Below, piece by piece: positions 26,155-34,781 of a stretch of 64,000 nt of DNA. Both the position numbers and the translations under genes were made by a program. Below the pieces are notes generated by a model. The model saw nothing but the letters and a program-made list of their open reading frames with translations, was not told where the DNA came from and did no database searches. Each line of letters opens with the position of its first letter. Position 1 is the first letter of the stretch. Source of the DNA: Actinomadura cremea (lineage in GTDB: Bacteria; Actinomycetota; Actinomycetes; Streptosporangiales; Streptosporangiaceae); the NCBI RefSeq assembly GCF_014648495.1, contig NZ_BMRF01000006.1, positions 248,001 to 312,000 on the forward strand, in the 5' to 3' direction.

Positions 26155-28506
26155 ATGGCGTCCCCTGTTCGGAGCGGCCCGGTCAGAGCGCCCGGCCGCG
26201 TCGCCGCGCCCGGCCTCGGCGGCGTCGGCGAGAGCCCGCCGCGCCCCGACGGCACCCTCAAGGTCACGGGCGAGTTCGCGTACGCGTCCGACCTGTGGAT
26301 GGACGGCATGCTGTGGGGCGCGACGCTGCGCAGCCCGCACCCGCGGGCGCTCATCCGGTCGATCGACGTCGGGCCCGCGCTGGCGATGCCGGGCGTCCGG
26401 GCCGTCCTCACCCACGAGGACGTGCCGGGCCGCAAGGTGTTCGGCCTCGACCGCACCGCGGACCAGCCGGTCCTCGCGATCGGGGAGGTGCGGCACCAGG
26501 GCGAGCCGGTCGCGCTCGTCGCCGCCGACCACCCCGAGACCGCGCGCCGCGCGATGGAGCGCATCGCGGTCGAGTACGCGGTGCTGGAGCCGGTCACCGA
26601 CCCGCGCGCCGTCATCGCCGACCCGGACGGCCTGAAGGTGCAGCCGCGCGGCGGCATCACCCGGTACCAGCCGGTCCGCGTCGGGGACGTGGCCGCGGCG
26701 CGCGAGACCGCCGAGGTCGTCGTGTCCGGCGAGTACGAGGTCGGCATCCAGGACCAGGCGTTCCTCGGGCCGGAGGCGGGCCTCGCGATCCCGGCGGAGG
26801 ACAGCGGCGTCGACCTGTACGTGTCGACGCAGTGGATCCACAACGACATCGAGCAGGTCGCGCCGTGCCTCGGCCTCGCCGAGGAGCAGGTCCACATGAC
26901 GCTCGCGGGCGTCGGCGGCGCGTTCGGCGGGCGCGAGGACCTGTCGATGCAGATCCACGCCGCGATGCTCGCCCTGCGCACCGGCAGGCCGGTGAAGATG
27001 TCGTACAACCGCTACGAGTCGTTCTTCGGGCACGTGCACCGGCATCCCGCGCAGATGCGGTACGAGTACGGCGCGACGGCGGACGGACGCCTCGTGTACG
27101 CCGATGTCGAGATCGTCCTCGACGGCGGCGCGTACACGTCGTCCACGCTCAACGTCACCGGGAACGCGGCGTCGCTCGGCGTCGGCCCGTACGAGATCCC
27201 GAACATCAGGATCGACGCGTACGGCGTGTACACCAACAACCCGCCGTGCGGCGCGATGCGCGGGTTCGGCGCCGTGCAGGCCTGCTTCGCCTACGAGTCG
27301 ATGATGGACCGGCTCGCCGCCGCGTGCGGGCTCGGCCCCGTCGAGGTGCGCCGCCGCAACGCCGTCTCGCAGGGGTCGAAGCTCGCGACCGGGCAGGTCA
27401 TCGACTCCCCGGCGCCGCTCGCGGAGATGCTGACGCGGCTCGAGGCCATGCCGATGCCGGACGCCCTGGACGCGTCCGACATCCGGAACCTGCCGGGCGG
27501 CGCGTCCCAGACCACCCACGGCGAGGGCGTCGTGCGGGGCGTCGGCTACGGCGTCGGGATCAAGAACATCTGCTTCTCCGAGGGCTTCGACGACCTGTCC
27601 ACCGCCCGCGTCCGGCTGGAGGTCATCGGCGGCGAGGCGACCGCGCTCGTCCACACGGCGGCGGCCGAGGTCGGGCAGGGCCTCGTCACCGTCCAGGCGC
27701 AGGTCGCCCGCACCGAACTCGGGATCGGCAAGGTCACGATCGCCCCCGCCGACGACCGGGTGGGCGACGCCGGCTCGTCCAGCGCGTCCCGCCAGTCGTA
27801 CATGTCGGGCGGCGCGGTGAAGACGGCGTGCGAGGCGGTGCGCGCCGGGCTGCTCGCCCGCGCCGCCGACCGGTACGGGCGCGCCGACCTCGGCGTCGCC
27901 GGCGGCAAGATCGTCTCCCGGGCGGACGGCGTCCTCGGCACGGTCGAGGAGGTGCTCGGCGACGCCGTCATCGAGGAGACCCGCGAGTACCACCACCGGC
28001 CCACCGCCGCCATGGACCCCGTGACCGGGCAGGGCACCACCCACACCCAGCTCGCCCTGTGCGTCCACCGCGCCGTCGTGGACGTCGACGTGGAGCTCGG
28101 CCTGGTCAAGGTCGTGGAGCTGGCCGCCGTGCAGGACGTCGGCAGGATCATCAACCGGCTGTCGCTGGAGGGCCAGATCCACGGCGGCTCCGCGCAGGGC
28201 CTCGGCCTCGCCGTGCTGGAGGAGATCGTCGTGTCCGGCGGCCTCGTCCGCAACCCGTCCTTCACCGACTACCTCATCCCGACCATTCTCGACATGCCGC
28301 CGATGCGGCTCGACATCCTCGAGAACCCCGACCCCGCCGCCCCGTACGGGCTGCGGGGCGCGGGAGAGCCGCCCACGCTCTCCTCCACGCCCGCCATCGT
28401 CGCCGCGATCCGCGACGCCACGGGCGGCGCGCTCACCCGCGTGCCGGTCCGTCCGGAGCACATCGCACCGGGGCCGCTTGATGCGGACGCGGGCCGAGCC
28501 CCGTGA
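26155..28506 (+). CDS. xanthine dehydrogenase molybdenum-binding subunit
   Basis: A 783-residue large subunit. The Ald_Xan_dh_C domain occupies about residues 35-150. The molybdopterin blocks follow: QDQAFLGPEAGLA, GGAFGGRED, PCGAMRGFGAVQ and, near the end, the catalytic glutamate in LRGAGEPPTLSST. It oxidises hypoxanthine to xanthine and xanthine to urate. The start codon directly follows the deaminase stop. The set FAD, FeS, deaminase, Mo is co-ordered with uricase upstream, so purine bases flow straight to allantoin. Confidence 0.94.
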   Translation: MASPVRSGPVRAPGRVAAPGLGGVGESPPRPDGTLKVTGEFAYASDLWMDGMLWGATLRSPHPRALIRSIDVGPALAMPGVRAVLTHEDVPGRKVFGLDRTADQPVLAIGEVRHQGEPVALVAADHPETARRAMERIAVEYAVLEPVTDPRAVIADPDGLKVQPRGGITRYQPVRVGDVAAARETAEVVVSGEYEVGIQDQAFLGPEAGLAIPAEDSGVDLYVSTQWIHNDIEQVAPCLGLAEEQVHMTLAGVGGAFGGREDLSMQIHAAMLALRTGRPVKMSYNRYESFFGHVHRHPAQMRYEYGATADGRLVYADVEIVLDGGAYTSSTLNVTGNAASLGVGPYEIPNIRIDAYGVYTNNPPCGAMRGFGAVQACFAYESMMDRLAAACGLGPVEVRRRNAVSQGSKLATGQVIDSPAPLAEMLTRLEAMPMPDALDASDIRNLPGGASQTTHGEGVVRGVGYGVGIKNICFSEGFDDLSTARVRLEVIGGEATALVHTAAAEVGQGLVTVQAQVARTELGIGKVTIAPADDRVGDAGSSSASRQSYMSGGAVKTACEAVRAGLLARAADRYGRADLGVAGGKIVSRADGVLGTVEEVLGDAVIEETREYHHRPTAAMDPVTGQGTTHTQLALCVHRAVVDVDVELGLVKVVELAAVQDVGRIINRLSLEGQIHGGSAQGLGLAVLEEIVVSGGLVRNPSFTDYLIPTILDMPPMRLDILENPDPAAPYGLRGAGEPPTLSSTPAIVAAIRDATGGALTRVPVRPEHIAPGPLDADAGRAP

Positions 28507-28614
28507 CCGTACCGTTCGTCCGGACGGACGACCCCGCGCCGACCGCCGCGCGGCGGTCGGCGGAGCCACCGCGATCCGCCGAGGGAGGCCGCATGACCGA
28601 AGGGAGCGAGCGGG

Positions 28615-29445
28615 ATGGGGGCACGCGGACCGATGCGTCGTGACTGGGCCGTGAACTGCTCGATCCTGTTCACCGAGCTGCCGCCGCTCGAACGTCCCGC
28701 CGCGGCGGGGGCCGCCGGGTTCGGCGCGGTGGAGTTCTGGTGGCCGTGGCCGGGCGAGCCCGTCCCGCCCGCCGCGGACGTCGACGCGTTCTGCGCGGCG
28801 ATCGAGGAGGCCGGCGTCCGGCTGACCGGCCTCAACTTCTACGCGGGCGACATGCCGGCGGGGGAGCGGGGCGTGCTGTCGGACCCGACCCGCGCCGCCG
28901 GGTTCCGCGAGAGCGTCGCCGTGCTGGTCCGGATCGCCGAACGGACGGGCGTCCGGTCGTTCAACGCCCTGTACGGGCAGCGGCGGGACGGCCTCGCGGC
29001 GTCCGAGCAGGACCGGGTCGCGACGGGCAACCTCGTGTTCGCGGCACGGGCGGTCGGCGCGCTCGGCGGGACGGTGCTGATCGAGCCCCTCGCGCGGGGC
29101 CTGAACGGCGCGTACCCGCTGGAGACGGCCGCCGACGCGATGGCGGTCGTGCGCCGGGTGCGGGCGGCGGGCGCGGCGAACGTGAAGCTGCTGTTCGACG
29201 CCTTCCACCTGACCGTGAACGGCGACGACCTGGAGAAGGCCGCGCGGGAGCACGCCGCCGATATCGGGCACGTGCAGATCGCCGACGCCCCCGGCCGGGG
29301 CCGCCCCGGCACCGGGGAGATCGACTTCGCCGGGCTGTTCGGCGTGCTCGACGCGATCGGCTACGGCGGCCGGATCGCGCTCGAGTACAGGCCGGACGGG
29401 CCGACCGAGCGGGAGTTCGCCTGGATGGAGGAGTACCGGGCATGA
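28615..29445 (+). CDS. hyi: hydroxypyruvate isomerase
   Basis: A 276-residue TIM-barrel sugar isomerase: WAVNCSILFTELPPLERPAAA, TGLNFYAGDMPAGERG, NALYGQR, IEPLARGLNG, LFDAFHLTVNGDDL and the glutamate in LEYRPDGPTE. It interconverts hydroxypyruvate and tartronate semialdehyde, a step that links glyoxylate from ureidoglycolate to glycerate. The first ATG with AGGGAG is used; a second ATG lies six codons later. No glyoxylate carboligase or tartronate semialdehyde reductase is visible nearby. Confidence 0.9.
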   Translation: MGARGPMRRDWAVNCSILFTELPPLERPAAAGAAGFGAVEFWWPWPGEPVPPAADVDAFCAAIEEAGVRLTGLNFYAGDMPAGERGVLSDPTRAAGFRESVAVLVRIAERTGVRSFNALYGQRRDGLAASEQDRVATGNLVFAARAVGALGGTVLIEPLARGLNGAYPLETAADAMAVVRRVRAAGAANVKLLFDAFHLTVNGDDLEKAAREHAADIGHVQIADAPGRGRPGTGEIDFAGLFGVLDAIGYGGRIALEYRPDGPTEREFAWMEEYRA

Positions 29446-29558
29446 GCGGGATCGGACCCATCGGCTGCTCGACCGTCCGGCCGGAGACGTCGATCCGGGC
29501 GGCCGCGGCGGGCGCGGCGGGCGCGGCGGGCGCGGCGCGAAGGCCGTGGGTCGCGTGA
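29442..29558 (+). CDS. 38-residue reading frame bridging hyi and allantoinase
   Basis: The ATG overlaps the hyi stop (ATGA), and the frame's TGA overlaps the proposed allantoinase GTG (GTGA). The product starts MSGIGPIGCSTVRPETSIR and then runs through an Ala/Gly repeat encoded by 9-bp tandem units. Perfect coupling at both ends suggests that it is translated, if only to carry ribosomes across. The N terminus could also be a trace of a shortened gene. No family is recognised. Confidence 0.35.
   Translation: MSGIGPIGCSTVRPETSIRAAAAGAAGAAGAARRPWVA
29505..29537. repeat. 9-bp tandem repeat, nearly four copies
   Basis: The unit GCGGCGGGC repeats about 3.7 times inside the small bridging frame. 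It encodes the Ala-Ala-Gly run and keeps the frame because the unit length is divisible by three. It is a likely slippage site. Confidence 0.75.
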
Positions 29559-30877
29559 GCCTGGTGATCAGGTCCCGCCGGGTGGTGACGGCGGACGGCG
29601 AACGCCCCGCCGCCGTCACCGTCCGGGACGGGCGCGTCGCCGCGATCGGCCCGTACGCCGCGCCGTCCGGCGCCGACACCGGCACCGGCACCGGCGCCGC
29701 CGACGTCGACCTCGGCGACACCGCGCTGCTCCCGGGGCTCGTCGACACGCACGTCCACGTCAACGAGCCCGGACGCACGGAGTGGGAGGGGTTCGCCACC
29801 GCGACCCGCGCGGCGGCGGCCGGGGGCGTCACCACGCTCGTCGACATGCCGCTCAACTCGCTGCCGCCCACCACCGGCCCGTCCGCGCTCGCCGTCAAGC
29901 GGGCGGCGGCCGGCGGGGCGTGCCACGTGGACGTCGGGTTCTGGGGCGGCGCGATCCCCGGCAACCTGGCCGAGCTGCGGCCGCTGCACGACCGCGGCGT
30001 GTTCGGGTTCAAGTGCTTCACCGCCGACTCCGGGGTGCCGGAGTTCCCGCCGCTGCCGCCGGACGGCATGCGCGCCGCGTTCGCCGAGATCGCGTCGTTC
30101 GACGGCCTGGTCATCGTGCACGCCGAGGACCCCGGCTCGCTCACCGTTCCCGCCGACGGCCGCTACGCCGCGTTCCTCGCGTCCCGCCCGCCCTCCGCCG
30201 AGCGCCTCGCGGTGGAGGCGGTCGTCCGGCTCGCCGAGGAGACGGGCGTCCGCGCGCACATCCTGCACCTCTCCGCCGCCGACTGCCTCGCCCCGCTCGC
30301 GGCGGCCCGGTCGGCCGGGCTGCCCGTCACCGCCGAGACCTGCCCGCACTACCTGACCCTGACCGCCGACGACGCGGACGGGACGGCGTTCAAGTGCTGC
30401 CCGCCCATCCGCGACCCGGGCAACCGCGAGGAGCTCTGGCGCGGCCTGGCCGACGGCGTGATCTCCTGCGTCGTCAGCGACCACTCGCCCTGCACGCCCG
30501 AGCTGAAGCGCGGCGACTTCGCGTCCGCGTGGGGCGGGGTGTCGTCCCTCCAGCTCGGCCTGCCCGCCGTCTGGACGGCCGCGCGCGACCGCGGGCACGC
30601 GCTCGCCGACGTCGCCGGCTGGATGTCGCGGGCCCCCGCCGGGCTGGCGCGCGTCCCGGGCAAGGGCGCCATCGAGGTCGGCCGGGACGCCGACCTCGTC
30701 GCCTTCGACCCGGACGCGGCCTTCACCGTCGACCCCGCCGCCCTGCACCACCGCCATCCCGTCACCCCGTACGCGGGCCGGGTCCTCACCGGCGCCGTCC
30801 GGACGACCTGGCTGCGCGGCGCGCCCGTCGGGAGCGTCCCGTCCGGTCGCCTGCTGAACCGATCGGAGGGTTCATGA
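29555..30877 (+). CDS. allB: allantoinase
   Basis: A 440-residue cyclic amidohydrolase. The motifs are DTHVHVNEPGRTEWEGF (first metal pair), GFKCF (carboxylated lysine), IVHAEDPG, HILHLSAAD, ETCPHYLTL and the aspartate in VSDHSPCTPELKRGDF. It opens allantoin to allantoate. Of the three nearby GTG codons, the one overlapping the preceding small frame is chosen. Its stop overlaps the allantoicase ATG by four bases. Confidence 0.92.
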   Translation: MSLVIRSRRVVTADGERPAAVTVRDGRVAAIGPYAAPSGADTGTGTGAADVDLGDTALLPGLVDTHVHVNEPGRTEWEGFATATRAAAAGGVTTLVDMPLNSLPPTTGPSALAVKRAAAGGACHVDVGFWGGAIPGNLAELRPLHDRGVFGFKCFTADSGVPEFPPLPPDGMRAAFAEIASFDGLVIVHAEDPGSLTVPADGRYAAFLASRPPSAERLAVEAVVRLAEETGVRAHILHLSAADCLAPLAAARSAGLPVTAETCPHYLTLTADDADGTAFKCCPPIRDPGNREELWRGLADGVISCVVSDHSPCTPELKRGDFASAWGGVSSLQLGLPAVWTAARDRGHALADVAGWMSRAPAGLARVPGKGAIEVGRDADLVAFDPDAAFTVDPAALHHRHPVTPYAGRVLTGAVRTTWLRGAPVGSVPSGRLLNRSEGS

Positions 30878-31896
30878 CCGCGTTCACCACGCTCCCCGAC
30901 CTGGCCGTCCGGACGCTCGGCGGCTCGGTGACGGCCGCCAGCGACGAGTCGTTCGAGGAGAAGGAGAACCTGATCAACCCGTGGGCCCCGGCGTTCCGCC
31001 CGGAGACGTTCGGGCCGAAGGGGCAGGAGTACGACGGCTGGGAGACGGCCCGGCGGCGCGGCCCCGGGCACGACTGGGCCCTCGTCCGGCTCGGCCTTCC
31101 GGGCGTGGTCCGCGGCGTCGTCGTCGACACCGCCTGGTTCAAGGGCAACTACCCGCCGCACGCGTCCGTCGAGGCGTGCTTCGCCGACGGCCACCCGAGC
31201 CCGGCCGACCTCGCGGACGCCGGCTGGGTCGAGATCGTCCCGAAGTCCCCGCTGACGGGCGACGCCGCGCACGCGTTCCCGGTCGACGTCGAGCGGCTGT
31301 TCACGCACGTCCGGCTGAACATGTTCCCGGACGGGGGGATCGCGCGGCTGCGCGTCCACGGCGAGGTCGTGCCCGATCCGCGCCCGCTCGCCGGGCTCAC
31401 GACCGACCTGGCCGCCCTCGCGAACGGCGCGCGCGTCGTCGAGTGCTCGAACATGTTCTACTCGGCGCCCGAGGCCATGCTGTTCCCCGGCCTCGCCCGC
31501 AACCAGGCGGAGGGCTGGGAGACGGCCCGGCGGCGCGGCCCCGGCCACGACTGGGCGCTGATCCGCCTCGCCGCCCCCGGCACGGTCCGGCTCGCCGAGT
31601 TCGACACGACGAACCTCCGGTTCAACGCCCCCGCCGAGGTGTCCCTCACCGGCCTCGACGCCCGCGCCGCCGCCCTCGACGACGCGTCCGCGTGGCGCCC
31701 GCTGCTGCCGCGCACCCGCGTCCAGCCCGACGGGAACCACCGCTTCCGCGTCGACGGCGCGCCCGAGGTCACGCACGTCCGGCTCGGCATCCACCCCGAC
31801 GGCGGCCTGGCCCGCCTCCGCCTCCTCGGCGACCTCGCTCCGGACGGCGAACGGGCCCTGGCCGCCCGATGGGACGAGCTGACCGGGGCCGGCTGA
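30874..31896 (+). CDS. alc: allantoicase
   Basis: A 340-residue enzyme made of two homologous beta-sandwich domains. Each contains DGWETARRRGPGHDWAL or its close copy (first near residue 56, second near 213), followed by a strand ending in HVRLNMFPDGG or HVRLGIHPDGG. It splits allantoate to urea and ureidoglycolate. The second copy has EGWETARRRGPGHDWAL, and the DNA of the two repeats is almost the same, suggesting gene conversion between halves. It is the last gene of the purine island. Confidence 0.92.
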   Translation: MTAFTTLPDLAVRTLGGSVTAASDESFEEKENLINPWAPAFRPETFGPKGQEYDGWETARRRGPGHDWALVRLGLPGVVRGVVVDTAWFKGNYPPHASVEACFADGHPSPADLADAGWVEIVPKSPLTGDAAHAFPVDVERLFTHVRLNMFPDGGIARLRVHGEVVPDPRPLAGLTTDLAALANGARVVECSNMFYSAPEAMLFPGLARNQAEGWETARRRGPGHDWALIRLAAPGTVRLAEFDTTNLRFNAPAEVSLTGLDARAAALDDASAWRPLLPRTRVQPDGNHRFRVDGAPEVTHVRLGIHPDGGLARLRLLGDLAPDGERALAARWDELTGAG

Positions 31897-31909
31897 ACGG
31901 CCGGGGCCG

Positions 31910-32344
31910 TCAGGAGGCCGCCGGCGTCTCCAGCACGGCGGTCGTGCCCTGGGCCACCGCGCACAGGGTCTCCGCCCCGTCGGCGTCCACCGTCGAGACG
32001 TCGCAGCGGCACACGACCCGGGTACGTCCGGCGCGGACGACCCGGGCGTGGGCCCGCAGCAGCGGCCCCCGCGCGGGACGCAGGTAGTCGATGGCGAACC
32101 CCGCGGTGATCAGCCGGGTGCCGACCGCGGTCCCGGCGGCGAAGGTGAGCGTGTTGTCCGCCGCGTAGCCGAGCACCCCGCCGTGCACGTGGCCGTTCTG
32201 CTGCCGCAGATCGTCGTGGACGTCCAGCTCCAGCGTGGCCTCGCCCTCGCCGAAGGCGACCAGCCGGGCGCCGAGCAGCCTGCTGAAGGGCTGGGCGTCC
32301 AGCACCAGCCGCGCGGTGGCCAGATCCAGGGTCGTCGTGCTCAT
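31910..32344 (-). CDS. PaaI-type hotdog thioesterase
   Basis: A 144-residue hotdog-fold protein. QQNGHVHGGVLGYAADNTLTFAAG carries the PaaI/4HBT catalytic pattern HGG...D. It hydrolyses small acyl-CoA or aryl-CoA esters. It is divergent from a MarR gene with a palindromic operator in the 81-base gap, so it is the probable target of that regulator. Confidence 0.87.
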   Translation of the reverse strand: MSTTTLDLATARLVLDAQPFSRLLGARLVAFGEGEATLELDVHDDLRQQNGHVHGGVLGYAADNTLTFAAGTAVGTRLITAGFAIDYLRPARGPLLRAHARVVRAGRTRVVCRCDVSTVDADGAETLCAVAQGTTAVLETPAAS

Positions 32345-32369
32345 GCCGCGCCTCCGGGCGAACGATGTC

Positions 32370-32385
32370 ACTTCACTAGTGAAGT
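32370..32385. promoter_or_regulatory. MarR-type operator between divergent genes
   Basis: ACTTCACTAGTGAAGT is a perfect 16-base palindrome, and the flanks (GTC, CAC) extend the symmetry partly. It sits 26 bases from the thioesterase start and 41 bases from the MarR start, where it can control both. Confidence 0.8.
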
Positions 32386-32425
32386 CACGGTGCCGCGTCC
32401 GGTCCCCGTCTGTCAAGATCGTCCT

Positions 32426-32863
32426 ATGTCCGAGCCCGACGCGCGCCTGTTCTTCCTGCTGCAGCGGGCGGCGCACCGGCTGCGCACGGTCGCGGACCGG
32501 CGCTGCATCGCCGCCGCCGGGGTGAGCACGGCCCAGCTCGGCGCGCTGCTCGCCGTGCGGGACGAGCCGGGCGTCACCCAGCGCGGCCTCGCCCGGACCC
32601 TCGGGCTGCGCGAGTCCGCCGTCACCGCGCTCGTCGCCCGGCTCACCAGGGCGGGGCTCGTGACCCGGCGGCCGCACCCGCACGAGCACCGCGCCGTCGT
32701 CCTGGAACTGACCGGGGACGGCGCCGCCGCCCTCCGCGCCGCCCAGCCCGAGATCGACCGCTTCAACGCCGAGCTGCGCGCCCTGCTCGGCGACGACGGG
32801 TTCGCGCGGACCGCCGCCACCCTGCGCGATCTCGCCCACTGGGACCCCGACGGCGCCCCCTGA
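32426..32863 (+). CDS. MarR-family regulator
   Basis: A 145-residue winged-helix protein: VSTAQLGALLAVRDEPGVTQRGLARTLGLRESAVTALVARLTRAGLVTRRPHPHEHRAVVLELT. The wing basic residues are intact. The ATG has no strong ribosome site. Its pairing with the divergent thioesterase and shared palindrome suggests that it represses acyl-CoA thioesterase expression until an aromatic or acyl ligand appears. Confidence 0.87.
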   Translation: MSEPDARLFFLLQRAAHRLRTVADRRCIAAAGVSTAQLGALLAVRDEPGVTQRGLARTLGLRESAVTALVARLTRAGLVTRRPHPHEHRAVVLELTGDGAAALRAAQPEIDRFNAELRALLGDDGFARTAATLRDLAHWDPDGAP

Positions 32864-33027
32864 CGCGTCCGCGAACGAGACGAGCCCTCGAGCGGTAAGA
32901 GCGATCTCATTGTCGGAAAGTGAGCATATCCGTAGCTGAGATTGAGCGATTCGTTCCTTCTGCCGCCCGCGGCTCCACCGCGACCATGGACCCGCCACAG
33001 GTGCCGTGCCTCCCGAATGGAGCTTCC

Positions 33028-34605
33028 ATGTCCGAGATCAGCCGCCGTTCGCTGCTCGCCGGAGCCGCGGCGAGCGCGGGACTGGCCGTAGCCGGGACGC
33101 CCCGCGCCCACGCCGCCGCGCGGCGGCGGGTGCCGGTGACGCGCGAGGAGCAGCGGGCGGTGATCATCGGGTCCGGGTTCGGCGGGGGAGTCGCCGCGCT
33201 GCGGTTGGCCCAGGCCGGGGTGCGATGCCTGGTGCTGGAGCGGGGCATCTGGTGGCGCAGCGGCCCCAACGCCGAGACCTTCCCCCACGCCACCTCGCCC
33301 GACAAGCGGATCTTCTGGCTGGGGTCCCCGTCGGTCCTCGGGTTCACCCCCGAGCTCTTCGACCCCTACACCGGCCTGCTGGAGCAGGTGCCGGGCGACG
33401 GCATGGACATGGTCGTCGCCGCGGGCGTGGGCGGCGGCTCCCTGGTGTACCAGGGCATGACCCTCCAGCCGTCCGAGAGCGTGTTCAACGCCAACCTGCC
33501 CGAGCAGCTCGACTACGCCCGGATGGACCGCGACCACTACCGCCGCGTCGCCCGCATGCTGCGCCTGGAGACCGCCCCGGACGAGCTGGTCGCCTCCCCG
33601 ACCTACGCCCCGGCGCGGATCTTCGCCGAGTACGCCGAACGCGCCGGCGAGCCGGTGTCGAAGATCCCGATGCCGATCGACTGGGACTTCGCGCTGCGCG
33701 AGCTCAGGGGCGAGATGAAGCCGTCCTACACCAACGGCGACTGCTCCCTGGGCGTCAACAACGGCGGCAAGCACTCGGTCGACGTCACCTACATCGCCGC
33801 CGCGCAGGCCACCGGCCTGGTCACCGTCGCCACCCGGCACAACGTCACCGACGTCGCCAAGACCCCCGACGGACGCTGGCAGATCCTCGTCGACCGGATC
33901 GCCACCGACGGGACCGTGCTGGAGCAGAAGATCATCACGGCGAAGGCGCTGGTGATGGCGGCCGGGACCGCGGGCACCACCAAACTGCTGATGCGCGCCG
34001 CCGCCAAGGGCCAGATCCCCGACATGCCGGACGGCCTGGGCGCCGGATGGGGCTCCAACGGCGACCGCATCTACACCTGGACCAACTGGGAGGACGACTT
34101 CGGCGCCCCCCAGGGCGGCCCCGTCGTGTACGGGAGCCTGGACTGGGACGACCCCGCCTCGGCCAACACCATCATCCAGGCGTCGATCCCGCCGTTGCCC
34201 AACCTGCGCTCCACCATGATCGTCGGCTACGGGGTCAGCTCGGGGCGCGGCCACTTCGTCTACGACTCCGCCAAGGACGACGCCGTCCTGCAGTGGCCGA
34301 AGGACGCCGACGACGCCCTCTACCGGCGCATCCACGAACGCGTCACCAAGATCACCGGAAAGTCGTCGTTCCTCATCGACACCACCGCCGCCTACCCCTC
34401 CACCTGGCACCCGCTCGGCGGCGCCTCGATGGGCACGGTCTGCGACCTCGACGGCCGCGTCCGGGGCCACCGGGGCCTCTACGTGCTGGACGGCGCGCTG
34501 CTGCCCGGCAACACCGCCGCCTGCAACCCGTCCATGACCATCGCCGCCGTCGCCGAACGCGCGACCGACGGGCTGATCGCCGACGACGTGGGAACCGTGT
34601 TCTGA
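33028..34605 (+). CDS. choA: secreted cholesterol oxidase, GMC family, Tat-exported
   Basis: A 525-residue flavoprotein. The N terminus has a twin-arginine signal SRRSLLAGAAASAGLAVAGT with cleavage expected after RAHA near residue 28. The FAD loop is IIGSGFGGGVAALRLAQAG; the active-site histidine is in STWHPLGGASMG and the asparagine in NTAACNPSMTI, matching the His447/Asn485 pair of Streptomyces type I cholesterol oxidase. It oxidises and isomerises cholesterol to cholest-4-en-3-one, the substrate of CYP125. The ATG with GGAG is chosen because the signal peptide starts there. I saw no KstR box upstream. Confidence 0.92.
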   Translation: MSEISRRSLLAGAAASAGLAVAGTPRAHAAARRRVPVTREEQRAVIIGSGFGGGVAALRLAQAGVRCLVLERGIWWRSGPNAETFPHATSPDKRIFWLGSPSVLGFTPELFDPYTGLLEQVPGDGMDMVVAAGVGGGSLVYQGMTLQPSESVFNANLPEQLDYARMDRDHYRRVARMLRLETAPDELVASPTYAPARIFAEYAERAGEPVSKIPMPIDWDFALRELRGEMKPSYTNGDCSLGVNNGGKHSVDVTYIAAAQATGLVTVATRHNVTDVAKTPDGRWQILVDRIATDGTVLEQKIITAKALVMAAGTAGTTKLLMRAAAKGQIPDMPDGLGAGWGSNGDRIYTWTNWEDDFGAPQGGPVVYGSLDWDDPASANTIIQASIPPLPNLRSTMIVGYGVSSGRGHFVYDSAKDDAVLQWPKDADDALYRRIHERVTKITGKSSFLIDTTAAYPSTWHPLGGASMGTVCDLDGRVRGHRGLYVLDGALLPGNTAACNPSMTIAAVAERATDGLIADDVGTVF

Positions 34606-34617
34606 CCGGGGCGCGGA

Positions 34618-34647
34618 CGGGGGAGGGCCGGTGCGCCGGCTCCCCCG
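34618..34647. terminator. bidirectional hairpin
   Basis: CGGGGGAG pairs with CTCCCCCG, with an inner CCGG/CCGG stem and a TGCG loop, after the cholesterol oxidase stop. The following 130 bases up to the convergent gene hold nothing that I recognise. Confidence 0.6.
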
Positions 34648-34781
34648 GACCCCGCCGGGCCGCGGCCCGCACCGACCCGGCCTGCTCGCTCTCCCCCGAC
34701 CACCACCTCGTCCGCGACGCGGCGGCCGCGCGCCGGCGCGTCGCAAGCCCCGTTCGTCCACCGCCGCCCCGGCGCCCTCCG

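Noticed and set aside
24745-30144. A single open frame of about 1800 codons on the minus strand across the purine genes
   Set aside because: It is antisense to seven well-supported enzymes, is rich in Arg/Gly/Pro/Ala/Asp without any domain, and is the expected effect of third-position GC bias.
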